DNA of 64,000 bases from Arthrobacter sp. ISL-65 (GTDB taxonomy: Bacteria > Actinomycetota > Actinomycetes > Actinomycetales > Micrococcaceae). Within the stretch, counting starts at the first letter, position 1. Each line of letters starts with the position of its first letter. The notes beneath the pieces were generated by a model. That model was not told the origin of the DNA. It saw only the letters and a program-made list of their open reading frames with translations, and made no database searches. This document shows positions 43,971 through 52,826 of the stretch, one piece after another. The translations under genes were made by a program, and so were the position numbers. The DNA is taken from NCBI RefSeq assembly GCF_018613795.1, contig NZ_JAGGPN010000026.1, forward strand, positions 22,009 to 86,008, in the 5' to 3' direction.

Positions 43971-44768
43971 TCAGCGCTTGCTGCGGCGGATGGTGGCGCC
44001 CATGAAGTGCACGATCGCGCGGCGCGGGAGGAATCGCGCGGCGATCGCGAGCGGGCGTCCGTTGGTGATGACCGAAGGGCGGTGCGAGGGCTTATCGACG
44101 GTGTCGAGGGCGGTCTTCACGACGTCTTCGGGGCGGGCGCGGCGGGTGCCGTAGTCTGCGGCTTGGCTGCCGGCGGCGTCGAAGAACTCCGTCTTCATCG
44201 CGCCAGGTGAGATTGCGAGAACCCGCAGGCCCGTTCCGCGGGCCTCTTCCCAGAGCGACTCGGTGAAGCTCAGCACGAACGCCTTCGAAGCGCCGTAGAC
44301 GCTGAGGTAGGGGGTGGGCATGAAGCCGAGCAGGCTCGCGACATTGATCAGAATGCCCTTCTTCTGCTTCGCGAAGAGGTCGAAGTAGGCATGGCTCAGG
44401 TCGACCAGGGCGCCGATGTTCAGCGTGATGAGCTGCTGCAGCCGCTCGGGATCCTCCTCGCCGAACGGGTTGTGTGTGCCGAAGCCGGCATTGTTGACGA
44501 GGCCAGTGGCGAAGATGCCCCGCGACTCGAGCTCCTTTCGGAGTGCGCGTCCTGCATCTGGCCGATCGAGTTCGCGGGCGATGGTGGTGACGCTCACCCC
44601 GTCGCGGCGTGTCAGCTCCCCGGCGAGAGCATTCAGCCGGTCTTCGCGGCGGGCCACGAGAACGAGGTTTGCGCCTCGGGCGGCAAGTTGGCGGGCAAAC
44701 TCCGCGCCCAGGCCGGAGCTGGCTCCGGTGACGATGACGGTTTGTGTGCTGTAGTCGATTTTGCTCAT
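43971..44768 (-). CDS. Short-chain dehydrogenase (DltE/YqjQ-like SDR)
   Basis: 265 residues. VIVTGASSGLGAEFARQLAA is the cofactor motif, ARREDRLNALA (Arg after strand 2, NADP-preferring), LVNNAGFG, and catalytic Ser...Tyr-x3-Lys in NVASLLGFMPTP and SVYGASKAFV. This is the cluster of SDRs annotated as DltE-like or ketoacyl reductase-like; substrate unknown. It is divergent from a TetR gene over a 72-base gap with two palindromes, so it is a likely TetR target. Confidence 0.87.
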   Translation of the reverse strand: MSKIDYSTQTVIVTGASSGLGAEFARQLAARGANLVLVARREDRLNALAGELTRRDGVSVTTIARELDRPDAGRALRKELESRGIFATGLVNNAGFGTHNPFGEEDPERLQQLITLNIGALVDLSHAYFDLFAKQKKGILINVASLLGFMPTPYLSVYGASKAFVLSFTESLWEEARGTGLRVLAISPGAMKTEFFDAAGSQAADYGTRRARPEDVVKTALDTVDKPSHRPSVITNGRPLAIAARFLPRRAIVHFMGATIRRSKR

Positions 44769-44790
44769 ACGAACACTCTACGCACCGTCA

Positions 44791-44803
44791 TGCACTTAGT
44801 GCA
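44791..44803. promoter_or_regulatory. Perfect 13-bp palindrome, TetR operator candidate
   Basis: TGCACTTAGTGCA is perfectly symmetrical around the central T/A and lies between the divergent SDR and TetR genes. Confidence 0.65.
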
Positions 44804-44813
44804 AGATGCTTCC

Positions 44814-44841
44814 TGCACTGCATTGTTGTACTGTTAGTGCA
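44814..44841. promoter_or_regulatory. Second TetR operator candidate
   Basis: The same half-sites as in the neighbouring palindrome, TGCACT (44814-44819) and AGTGCA (44836-44841), recur with a 16-base spacer. The right half overlaps the TetR start codon, which would give autorepression. Confidence 0.5.
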
Positions 44842-45431
44842 TGGCACCGAACCCTTCCCCCATTCGCCTGCAGACACGGGCCGTCGTGCGTTCGCTTCTG
44901 GCACAGACGGCGATGCAGCTCTTCGCAGAGAAGGGCTTCGATGAGACCACCGTCGACGAGGTCGCAGCAGCGGCCGGAGTCTCGCGCCGTACCCTCTTCA
45001 ACTACTTCCGTACGAAAGAAGACCTGGCTCTGAGCGGTTTGTCCGAGCAGGGAGAGGTCATTGCGATCCGGCTCGCCGACCGTCCGGGCGACGAAGACGT
45101 CTGGGTTTCGCTGCGGTATGCGTTCGAGGTGCTCGACGAGATTGAGGCCAGCCCGGAGAACCGTCTCGAGATCGTCTCGATGCTGTTCGACAACGACTCG
45201 CTGCGGGCCGGCCACGCCGAGAAGCAGGCGAGGTGGACCGACCTGCTCGCCCCCTTGATCGAACCGCGCCTACCCGCCTCCGAATCGCGTGGTTTCGAGG
45301 CTAAAGCCATCGTCGGCGCGGCGATCACCTGCCTGCAGGCCGCCACCGAGGAGTGGCTGCGAGTGCGAGGCTCGACACCGCTGTTCGACCTCTACGACAC
45401 GGCGGTGGCAGCCATCCAGAAATCGAACTGA
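44841..45431 (+). CDS. TetR/AcrR-family regulator
   Basis: 196 residues. The helix-turn-helix is typical: VRSLLAQTAMQLFAEKGFDE then VDEVAAAAGVSRRTLFNYF. The C-terminal domain is of the MftR-like shape (EASPENRLEIVSMLFDNDSL). Transcription must be tightly coupled to the operator because the start codon lies inside a half-site. It probably represses itself and the divergent SDR. Confidence 0.88.
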   Translation: MAPNPSPIRLQTRAVVRSLLAQTAMQLFAEKGFDETTVDEVAAAAGVSRRTLFNYFRTKEDLALSGLSEQGEVIAIRLADRPGDEDVWVSLRYAFEVLDEIEASPENRLEIVSMLFDNDSLRAGHAEKQARWTDLLAPLIEPRLPASESRGFEAKAIVGAAITCLQAATEEWLRVRGSTPLFDLYDTAVAAIQKSN

Positions 45432-45779
45432 GGATGGCCACCGGCCGCCCAAACGATTCACGAATTCGTCCTGCGGCACCGCCCTGTGCCTACAGCCTTA
45501 AGGCCGCACGCGAGACCAGCCTCGAAGCCGTCAACGAGGGTCCCGTGCAGGTGCGCCCTGCCTGGAGCCGACAACAAGTCATGGCCGCACATTAACTGGC
45601 CGCCACCCCCTTCGGCAAAGAGGGCGCTACAACGCCCTTACTGTGATCTGCTCAATGAGGGTGTGGCGACCTTCCTCCGACGGGCGGACAAGATCGACCT
45701 CCACACCACAGCCTGAAGGAAGTTGAGGCCCAAGGGGACCAGGGCTGGAGACCCGTCGTCCGCTCCGCGGTTCTGGGAC
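45432..45779. other. Intergenic region with short non-coding fragments
   Basis: 348 bases between the TetR stop and the convergent GntP permease stop. Two short plus-strand frames end in ...TSLEAVNEGPVQVRPAW and ...LNEGVATFLRRADKIDL. These look like scraps of lost genes but are too short to name. Confidence 0.3.
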
Positions 45780-47168
45780 CTACACGAACAGGTACAGCAG
45801 CGCCGCCATCGCAAAACCCACGATGGACAGCACGGTTTCGAGTACCGTCCAGGTCTTCAGGGTGTCCTTGACGGACATGTTGAAGTACTTGGAGATGATC
45901 CAGAAACCGCCGTCATTGACGTGGCTGGCGATGATGGACCCGGAGGAAATCGCCACCACAATCAGGGCGAGCTGCGGCTGCGAGTAGCCGGATGCCAGGC
46001 TCGGTGCCAGGATGCCGCCGGTGGTCACGATCGCCACCGTGGCCGAGCCCTGCGCGATGCGCATGCCGGCGCTGATCACAAAAGCGGACAGGATGATCGG
46101 CAGGCCGGCCTGGGACAGCGAATCGGCCACGGCCTTGCCGACACCGGTGGCAGACAGAACAGCGCCGAAGAACGCGCCGGCGCCAACAACCAAGAGGATC
46201 ATGCCCACCGGACGCAGCGAGGAACCGGTGATTTCGCTGAGCTCAGCGGAGGTCATGCCGCGGCGGATGCCCAGCAGCCACATGGCCATCAGCACGGCGA
46301 CGGTCAAGGCAATCGCTGGGTTGCCGAAGAACTGGAGTACGTCACGCAGTGGACCTGCCGGAGCAAAGATGTTGCCGAACGTACCGCCCAGGATAAGGAG
46401 CATCGGCAGGCCGATCGCCAGCAGCACCAGGCCGATGGACGGCTCGTGGCCCTTGGCTTCCTCGGCCTCCGGCACGATCCGGTCTTCGGGAACGTTGACC
46501 ATGACGCGCTTGCCGATCCAGGTGCCCCACAGGATGCCGGAGGCGAACCAGGCCGGAATTCCGCAAACCAGGCCCATCAGGATGATCCAGCCGAGGTCGA
46601 CGTGGAACAATCCGGCCGCGGCAACGGGGCCGGGGTGCGGCGGAAGGAACGCGTGCGTCACGGAGAGGCCGGCCAGCAGGGGCAGTGCATACAGGGCCAG
46701 GGACTTGCCACCGCGAATGGCAGCCACATAGACCAGCGGCGCCAGGACGAAGATGCCGATGTCGAAGAAGACCGGGATGCCCAGCACGAAGCCGGTTATG
46801 CCCATGGCGAGCGGGGTGCCCTTCTCGCCGAAGATCTTCACGAGCCTTCCGAGCAGCACTTCCGCGCCGCCGGACCGTTCAAGGATGGCTCCGAGCACCG
46901 TGCCCAGGCCGATGATCACCGTGATGTGCCCGAGGATGCCGGCGAAGCCCTTTTCAATCAGGGCGTCGCTGCTCTTGGTGGCCGAGCCGACCAGGGCCTC
47001 CACGGAGATCCCACCCACCAGGGCCACGATCACGCCGGTTCCCACCAGGGCGATGAACGGCTCGAGCTTGACCTTGATGATCAGGAACAGCAGGAGCGCG
47101 ATGCCGGCGCCTGCCAGGAGGAGCAGGCCGGCGGTGTCGTGCCGGAGCCAGTCAAGGAATTCATTCAT
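45780..47168 (-). CDS. Gluconate/aldonate:H+ symporter, GntP family
   Basis: 462 residues with 12-14 hydrophobic segments. Family markers are GITGFVLGIPVFFDIGIFVL, THAFLPPHPGPVAAAGLF, MRIAQGSATVAIVTTGGILA and SHVNDGGFWIISKYFNMS. GntP carriers import gluconate and related aldonates. It is the last gene of the minus-strand operon that starts at 50804 with a PLP enzyme, an amidohydrolase and KDPG aldolase, so the substrate may be an amino-aldonate such as (N-acetyl)glucosaminate rather than gluconate. Confidence 0.92.
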   Translation of the reverse strand: MNEFLDWLRHDTAGLLLLAGAGIALLLFLIIKVKLEPFIALVGTGVIVALVGGISVEALVGSATKSSDALIEKGFAGILGHITVIIGLGTVLGAILERSGGAEVLLGRLVKIFGEKGTPLAMGITGFVLGIPVFFDIGIFVLAPLVYVAAIRGGKSLALYALPLLAGLSVTHAFLPPHPGPVAAAGLFHVDLGWIILMGLVCGIPAWFASGILWGTWIGKRVMVNVPEDRIVPEAEEAKGHEPSIGLVLLAIGLPMLLILGGTFGNIFAPAGPLRDVLQFFGNPAIALTVAVLMAMWLLGIRRGMTSAELSEITGSSLRPVGMILLVVGAGAFFGAVLSATGVGKAVADSLSQAGLPIILSAFVISAGMRIAQGSATVAIVTTGGILAPSLASGYSQPQLALIVVAISSGSIIASHVNDGGFWIISKYFNMSVKDTLKTWTVLETVLSIVGFAMAALLYLFV

Positions 47169-47192
47169 GGACGTTATCTTTCTCGGTAAGTC

Positions 47193-47828
47193 CTACTTGA
47201 GGGTGCCGGTGAAGGCGGCGGCACGTGCCGCGATGTCTGCCCAGTCACCGGCAGCGACTGCTGCGGGCGGGACCACGCTGGTGCCGCAGCAGACCGCGGC
47301 AGCACCGGCGTCGAGGTAGCTTTTGGCGTTGGAGGCATCGATGCCTCCCGAAGGCAGCAGCCGGATGCCCGGGTAGGGGCCCTGCAGGTCCTTCAGGTAC
47401 ACCGGTCCGAGCTGCCGGGCGGGGAAGATCTTTACCGCGGCGGAGCCCAGGTCGAGTGCCTCGGCCACCTCGGTGGGCGTCATGGCGCCCAGGCTGAACG
47501 GGATGCCGGCAGCCACCGCGACGGCGGCCACTTCGCGGCGGAGCCCGGGCGTCACCAGGAACTGTGCCCCCGCGTCGATGGCGGCCCGGGCCTGATCGGC
47601 GGTCATGACGGTGCCGACCCCGACGGCGGCGCCATGGTCCGCTGCCGTCTCCGCCGCGCGCTTGACGTGGGTGAGCACATCCGGCGTGGTGAACGTCAGC
47701 TCGACGCTGCGGATGCCGCCGCCGGCCAGTGCCCGGCACAGTTCGGCGGCGTCGGGGATGGACGGCGCGCGGACGACGGCGAGGGTGCGGTCCGCTTCCA
47801 GCTGGCGGACAAATTCTTCGGGTGTCAT
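47193..47828 (-). CDS. eda: 2-keto-3-deoxy-6-phosphogluconate (KDPG) aldolase
   Basis: 211 residues, a class I aldolase. The catalytic Glu43 (SVELTFTTP) and the Schiff-base Lys133 (AAVKIFPARQLG) are at the positions found in E. coli Eda. GVGTVMTADQARAAIDAGAQ is also typical. It cleaves KDPG to pyruvate and glyceraldehyde 3-phosphate. Its start overlaps the amidohydrolase stop by 4 bases, so the two are coupled. The matching KDG kinase is encoded divergently at 51053. Confidence 0.92.
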   Translation of the reverse strand: MTPEEFVRQLEADRTLAVVRAPSIPDAAELCRALAGGGIRSVELTFTTPDVLTHVKRAAETAADHGAAVGVGTVMTADQARAAIDAGAQFLVTPGLRREVAAVAVAAGIPFSLGAMTPTEVAEALDLGSAAVKIFPARQLGPVYLKDLQGPYPGIRLLPSGGIDASNAKSYLDAGAAAVCCGTSVVPPAAVAAGDWADIAARAAAFTGTLK

Positions 47829-49477
47829 GCGGTTTCGGTACTTCCTGCTCGGGTGCGTCCGTCGGGGCTGCGGCGAAGGGCCCGGCCGGCGCGGGCGCCG
47901 GTGGGCTGCCCGCTGTCGATGGCCGGGGTGCCGTTGACGAACACGTAGTGGATGCCGGCGGCCGCCTGGCGGGGGTTTTCAAAGGTGGCTTCGTCGCGGA
48001 CGGCGTCCGGGTCGAAGAGGACAAGGTCTGCTGCATAGCCTTCGCGGACCAGTCCGCGGCGGTCCAGTTTCAACCGGGCGGCGGGGCGTCCGCTGAGGTG
48101 GTGGACGGTTTCCTCGAGGGTCAGCAATCCCAGGTCGCGGCAGTAGTGCCCCAGGTAGCGGGGGAAGGTCCCCCAGGCGCGCGGGTGCGGTTTCGCGCCG
48201 ACCAGGAGTCCGTCGCTGCCGCCGGTGTGCGTGCGGTGCTTCATGATGGCCTGGACGTTTTCCTCGTGGCCGACGTGCTGCAGGATCCCGGTGCCGAGGC
48301 GGTCATCGCGGAGTATCCGGGCGAAGACATCGAACGGTTCCTCGCCCGTCTCCGCAGCGATGCCCTTGATCGTCTTGCCGACGCAGTCCGCGAGCGCAGG
48401 GTTTTGGACGCCGCTGATTTCCAGGGTGTCCCATTCGGCCACCACGCCGTGGCAGCCGTCTGAGCCGTAGATCTCCACGCTTTCGCGGATCCTGGCGCGG
48501 GTGTCCGGGGTGGCCAAACGCTCCAGGGTTGCCTCGGTGCCTCCGGAGGAAGCCCAGCTGGGAAGGATGGCCGAGAGCGTGGTGGCCCCGGGCAGGTAGG
48601 GGTAGGTGTCCAGGGTGATGTCCACGCCGTCGTCGAGGGCTTCATCGATCAGGTCCAGCAGTTCGCCGGCGCGGCCCTTGTTTTCGGCGAAGTTCATGGT
48701 GGCGTGGGAGAGGTGCAGGGCGCAGCCCGTGTCCCGGCTCAGTCCGATCATCTCGGCGTAGGCAGCCAGGGCGCCCTTGCCGTAGGAGCGGTGGTGCGGC
48801 GCGTAGAAGCCGCCCAGTTCGCCGACGGTACGGCAGAGTCCGGCGAGTTCCTCGGTGCGTGCATACATTCCGGGCGTGTAAGTGAGCCCGGAGGACATCC
48901 CGACGGCGCCTTCTTCCATGGCCGTCCGGACGGCGTCCTGCATGCGCTGCTGCTGTTCGGTCGTGGGCTCTCCTTCGGCGAAACCCATCACCATGGCCCG
49001 GACGGTCCCCTGCGGAACGAGGTAGGCGGCGTTGGTGGCGATCCGGCCGCCGTCGTCCTGGCGGTCCAGCCGGTCCAGGTACTCCCCCACGGTCCGCCAG
49101 TCCCAGTCGAAGTCCGCGGGGTTGTCGTTCCAGCCGGCGATCTTCTCGCGCACCCCCGCCAGCGTGGCGTCGTCCACCGGTGCGTAGGAAAGCCCGTCCT
49201 GGCCCAGCAGTTCCGTGGTGACGCCCTGGCTGAGCTTGGCGTAGTGGTCCTTGTTGACCAGCAGCTGCAGGTCCGAATGCGCGTGCATGTCGATGAAGCC
49301 GGGGCTCAGGACCAACCCGGCGGCGTCGATGGTGCGGTCGGCGCCGGTTTCCGCTGCGGTGAGGGTTCCGGCGTCGGCGACGACGGCAATCACCGGGCCG
49401 TCGAGCAGGACGTCCGCGCTCCGGCGAGGCTCCCCCGTGCCGTCCACCAGGACGGCGTTGCTGATGAGTGTCTTCAC
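47825..49477 (-). CDS. N-acyl-D-amino-acid deacylase family amidohydrolase
   Basis: 550 residues of the D-aminoacylase subgroup of the amidohydrolase superfamily: GFIDMHAHSDLQLLVNKDHY (His-x-His), LHLSHATMNFAENKGRAGEL, and HTGGSDGLLVGAKPHPRAWG (metal Asp and substrate region). Family enzymes remove acyl groups from D-amino acids. In this operon an N-acetyl-D-glucosaminate deacetylase role would supply glucosaminate to the PLP enzyme. The last 30 residues are disordered Arg/Ala-rich sequence. The GTG start at 49477 follows AGGAGG. Confidence 0.88.
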   Translation of the reverse strand: MKTLISNAVLVDGTGEPRRSADVLLDGPVIAVVADAGTLTAAETGADRTIDAAGLVLSPGFIDMHAHSDLQLLVNKDHYAKLSQGVTTELLGQDGLSYAPVDDATLAGVREKIAGWNDNPADFDWDWRTVGEYLDRLDRQDDGGRIATNAAYLVPQGTVRAMVMGFAEGEPTTEQQQRMQDAVRTAMEEGAVGMSSGLTYTPGMYARTEELAGLCRTVGELGGFYAPHHRSYGKGALAAYAEMIGLSRDTGCALHLSHATMNFAENKGRAGELLDLIDEALDDGVDITLDTYPYLPGATTLSAILPSWASSGGTEATLERLATPDTRARIRESVEIYGSDGCHGVVAEWDTLEISGVQNPALADCVGKTIKGIAAETGEEPFDVFARILRDDRLGTGILQHVGHEENVQAIMKHRTHTGGSDGLLVGAKPHPRAWGTFPRYLGHYCRDLGLLTLEETVHHLSGRPAARLKLDRRGLVREGYAADLVLFDPDAVRDEATFENPRQAAAGIHYVFVNGTPAIDSGQPTGARAGRALRRSPDGRTRAGSTETA

Positions 49478-49487
49478 CGCGTTCCTC

Positions 49488-50804
49488 CTAGAAAAACGTG
49501 TGGATGAGGTCCACGACGGTCTGGTCGTTGTCCGTGTCCGCGAGAACCGGGATGAGCGTCCACTTGTCGAAGGCGGTGCACGGGTGGGAGAGGCCCAGCC
49601 GCACCACGTCGCCCGGACGCACCGATGTGGTGCCGGCGTCGAACGTCATGAAGCAGTGCTGGTCGTTGACGGCGGTGATTTCTGCGCCGGCAAGGGGTTC
49701 CATGGGCCCGCCGAGGGCGGGCCCGATGAGCTGGGGACGCGGCAGCCCTTCGTCGACGGGCAGGTCGCGTTTACCGGCGTCGAGGATGGCAAGGCCAGGC
49801 TCGGGCTGCGAGACAACGCGCGCCCAGCCGTGCATTCCGGCTTTGAACGGGTTACCGCCGTCGCGGGAAAACGGCGAGATCCCGCGGTAGAAACCGTCGT
49901 CGTGGATGATGTACGCGCCGCTGCGGATCATCAGTTCCACGCGGGGGCTATCCTGTGAGGCGCCCTCGGAACGACTGCTGATGCATGGCGACAGGACGGA
50001 CACGACGTCGTCGAAGTACGCGCTGCCACCGGCGGTCAGGATGACCGAGTCGGTGCCGTAGAGGCCCTCGGCGAGAAGTTGCTCGTGAAGCAGACGCATC
50101 TGCGCGAGGTAGCCGCGGACGGCGGCCAGGCCGGCGTCGTCCGCGGTGTGGGCCAGCGACCCCTCGTAGCCGCTGACGCCCACCAGCCGCAGGCGCGGTG
50201 AGGCGGCAACCGCGCGGGCCACGTCCAACGCTGCGTCCACGCCCCGGGCGCCGGTGCGGCCGCCGTTGGCGCCAAGCTCCACGAGGACGTCGAGGACGGA
50301 GTCGCTGTCAGCCAGGGTCCGGTTGATGACGCTGACAGTGCCGGCGGAGTCCACCCAGGAGAGGATGGGCGCCTCGGCAGTGGCGTTGGCGGCCACCCAC
50401 TCGATGGCGTGCGGATCGGTGAGGCTGTTGGCGAGCTGCAGGCGCCGGACGCCGAACTCACGGGCGACGCGAAGCTGCGCGAAGTTGGCCAGCGTAATGC
50501 CCCAGGCGCCTCGGCTGAGCTGTTCGGCCCACAGCTGCGGTGCCATGGTGGTCTTGCCGTGCGGAGCGAGCAGGACGCCGTGGTCCTTGCACCAGGACGC
50601 GAGGCGGTCCGCATTGCCCTGCAGCGCGCCGGCGTCGAGGGTGAGCAGCGGGGTCTGGAGGTCCGCCAGCGGGTGCCCGGCTGCGACGAACCCGGCATGG
50701 GTGGTCCCGTTGGCGGTGGCCGGCACGGCCTTGTGCCGCCAGTCGAGCCGGCGGTCCGCCAGGGCGGCGACGGCGGTTGCCGAGATGGCTTCGGAGGTGT
50801 TCAC
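49488..50804 (-). CDS. PLP enzyme of the D-serine dehydratase/D-threonine aldolase family (possible D-glucosaminate dehydratase)
   Basis: 438 residues, fold-type III. The N-terminal alanine-racemase-like barrel carries the PLP Lys84 in LLAPHGKTTMAPQLW; the C-terminal domain has the zinc motif GLSHPCTAFDKW (His-x-Cys), as in eukaryotic-type D-serine dehydratases. These enzymes eliminate ammonia from beta-hydroxy D-amino acids. D-glucosaminate, a D-amino acid with a 3-hydroxyl, would give 2-keto-3-deoxygluconate, the substrate of the KDG kinase encoded divergently. D-serine or D-threonine remain possible. GTG start at 50804. Confidence 0.85.
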   Translation of the reverse strand: MNTSEAISATAVAALADRRLDWRHKAVPATANGTTHAGFVAAGHPLADLQTPLLTLDAGALQGNADRLASWCKDHGVLLAPHGKTTMAPQLWAEQLSRGAWGITLANFAQLRVAREFGVRRLQLANSLTDPHAIEWVAANATAEAPILSWVDSAGTVSVINRTLADSDSVLDVLVELGANGGRTGARGVDAALDVARAVAASPRLRLVGVSGYEGSLAHTADDAGLAAVRGYLAQMRLLHEQLLAEGLYGTDSVILTAGGSAYFDDVVSVLSPCISSRSEGASQDSPRVELMIRSGAYIIHDDGFYRGISPFSRDGGNPFKAGMHGWARVVSQPEPGLAILDAGKRDLPVDEGLPRPQLIGPALGGPMEPLAGAEITAVNDQHCFMTFDAGTTSVRPGDVVRLGLSHPCTAFDKWTLIPVLADTDNDQTVVDLIHTFF

Positions 50805-50877
50805 GGGTTCATTCCCTTTCGCGGTGCTGCGTTCTTGAAGCTGCGTTGTGGGGGTGTCTTGATGGAGATTTTCTCTT

Positions 50878-50905
50878 GCGTTGCGTATTCTGCAACGCTG
50901 GTTGC
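50878..50905. promoter_or_regulatory. Candidate IclR operator
   Basis: GCGTTGC (50878-50884) and GCAACGC (50892-50898) form a perfect 7-bp inverted repeat with a 7-base spacer, followed 4 bases after the second GCAAC by another GTTGC (50901-50905). It lies midway between the divergent catabolic operon (minus) and the kinase-iclR-ridA operon (plus). Confidence 0.65.
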
Positions 50906-51052
50906 AAACCTGCTGGTGATATGTCTAACATGGTGCAGGATTGAGAGTCAAGGCCGCGGCATGCCCGCAGAGCCACTCAATCCGCCGCGGAACGCTCCGT
51001 GCCGCGGCGTCAGAGTGCCGCTGAAAAGCGCGAGAGTGAGTGCGGGAGATCC

Positions 51053-52060
51053 ATGCTTTCAGCTGTATGTGTTGGCGAGACGATGGCCATGCTTACCCCT
51101 GTCCAAGCCGTTCCGCTCCACGAGGCCACCGAACTCCACTGCGGAATCGGCGGTGCCGAGTCAAACGTCGCCATGGGCCTGGCCGCCATGGGCCTGGATA
51201 CGCACTGGGTGGGACGCGTCGGCCGCGACGGCTTCGGCACGCGGATCCTCAACGAGCTCAGCCGCCACGGCGTCGGCGTCTCCGGCGTCGAGGTCGACGA
51301 CGCGCTGCCCACCGGGCTCTACGTGAAAGTGCCTGCACAGGAACCAGGGCCCGACGGCGGCGCTTCAGTTTTGTACTACCGGCAGGGAAGCGCGGCCTCC
51401 GCCATGGGACGGGCCACGCTGGCCAGCCCCGCCGTCGCCGGCCTGCTGGAGAATGCGGCACTCATCCACCTGAGCGGTATCACGGCCGCACTCTCCCCCG
51501 ATTGCCTGGAGCTGCTCGAAACCATCCTGGCCGCACCGCGGAACGGCCGGACCATCAGTTTCGACGTCAACTGGCGGGCTGCCCTCTGGGCAGGCCGGGA
51601 CCGTTCGGTACTGCAGCGGCTGGCGAACCTGGCCGACATTGTGCTCGTAGGCAAGGACGAAGCCGAGCACGCCTTCGGCACCACCGACGAAGCGGAACTG
51701 CGGCGGCTCATGCCCGATCCTGAGGTGCTGGTCATCAAGAACGAGGCGATCAGCGCGATTGCACTCGACCGCAACGGCACCCGGGACGAGGTCCCCGCAC
51801 TGTCCGTCGACGTCGTCGAGCCCGTTGGTGCGGGCGATTCCTTCGCCGCCGGGTACCTCAGCGGCATCCTCTTCGGCCTGGGCCCGAAGGCAAGCCTCCG
51901 CAGGGGCCACGTGGCAGCGGCCTGCACCCTCACCGTCCACGGCGACCGCGGGCCCCTCCCCGACGCCACGCAGCTCTCAACCATCCTCGAATCCACGGAC
52001 GCCGGCTGGGCCGCCATCCATGTTGAAGACGGACACTTCCATACCAGGACCGGAGCGTGA
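51053..52060 (+). CDS. kdgK: 2-keto-3-deoxygluconate (KDG) kinase, PfkB family
   Basis: 335 residues of the ribokinase family: VCVGETMAMLTPVQ start, GGAESNVAMGLAAMGLDTHW, and the C-terminal signature EPVGAGDSFAAGYLSGILFG with the catalytic Asp. The GETMA start and nearby KDPG aldolase point to KDG as substrate. The ATG at 51053 follows GGGAG; an upstream in-frame ATG would add a basic stretch not seen in the family. First gene of kdgK-iclR-ridA. Confidence 0.88.
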   Translation: MLSAVCVGETMAMLTPVQAVPLHEATELHCGIGGAESNVAMGLAAMGLDTHWVGRVGRDGFGTRILNELSRHGVGVSGVEVDDALPTGLYVKVPAQEPGPDGGASVLYYRQGSAASAMGRATLASPAVAGLLENAALIHLSGITAALSPDCLELLETILAAPRNGRTISFDVNWRAALWAGRDRSVLQRLANLADIVLVGKDEAEHAFGTTDEAELRRLMPDPEVLVIKNEAISAIALDRNGTRDEVPALSVDVVEPVGAGDSFAAGYLSGILFGLGPKASLRRGHVAAACTLTVHGDRGPLPDATQLSTILESTDAGWAAIHVEDGHFHTRTGA

Positions 52061-52064
52061 CACC

Positions 52065-52826
52065 GTGAGCCAGAGCCTCATGCGGGCCATCGACTTGCTC
52101 GCCGAACTCGCGGCCAAGCCGGCCACGCTGGACGAGCTGGCCTCCAAGGCAGCTGTGCACAAAACCACGGTGATGCGGCTGCTGCACGCCATGGAGGAGA
52201 AGCGCTTTGTGGTGCGGGACGAGGACCAGCGGTTCATGCTCGGCTCCAAACTGTTCGAACTGTCCTCGCTCGCACTGGAGCAGCGCGACATCCGCAAGGT
52301 CGCCCACGCGCACCTGGCCGATCTCAACGGCCGCACCGGGCATACCGTGCATCTGGCCGCCTTCGAAGGCAACGAGGTGGTGTACATCGATAAGTTCGAG
52401 TCGCACCACCCAGTCCGCATGTACTCGCGGATCGGCCTGACTGCATCGCTGCACTCCGCCGCAGTCTCGAAGGTCCTCCTCGCCGATATGCCGCGCAGCC
52501 GGCAGGAAAAGATCGCGGCGGGGCTGGACTACGTGAAAGTTACCGACAATACCCTGACCTCGCCGGAGGCCTTGCTGGCCGAACTGGAGCAGGTCAGGGT
52601 CCAGGGCTGGGCGCACGACAACGCCGAGCACGAAGCGTTCGTGCACTGCATCGCGGCCCCGATCCGCGACGCCAGCGGCGCCGTTGTTGCCGCAGCCTCT
52701 TGTTCGGTACCGGTAGTAATGCTCAGCTATGAAGGTTTGCTTGAGCTGCTGCCCGACCTCAAAGCCAGCACCGAGGCCATCTCCCATGACCTCGGCTGGA
52801 TCAGCCACGAAAGGAACTCAGCATGA
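52065..52826 (+). CDS. IclR-family transcriptional regulator
   Basis: 253 residues. N-terminal winged helix (LMRAIDLLAELAAKPATLDE, KAAVHKTTVMRLLHAMEEKR), then the IclR effector domain with HLAAFEGNEVVYIDKFES, SAAVSKVLLADMP and VHCIAAPIRDASGAVVAAAS. The GTG at 52065 follows CGGAG, 4 bases after the kinase stop. Its likely site is the GTTGC palindrome between the two divergent operons, with KDG or a related acid as effector by analogy to KdgR. Confidence 0.88.
   Translation: MSQSLMRAIDLLAELAAKPATLDELASKAAVHKTTVMRLLHAMEEKRFVVRDEDQRFMLGSKLFELSSLALEQRDIRKVAHAHLADLNGRTGHTVHLAAFEGNEVVYIDKFESHHPVRMYSRIGLTASLHSAAVSKVLLADMPRSRQEKIAAGLDYVKVTDNTLTSPEALLAELEQVRVQGWAHDNAEHEAFVHCIAAPIRDASGAVVAAASCSVPVVMLSYEGLLELLPDLKASTEAISHDLGWISHERNSA

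Noticed and set aside
45723..47189. A 488-codon plus-strand frame
   Set aside because: It is antisense to the GntP permease; very rich in Gln/Asp/His/Gly and without domain features.
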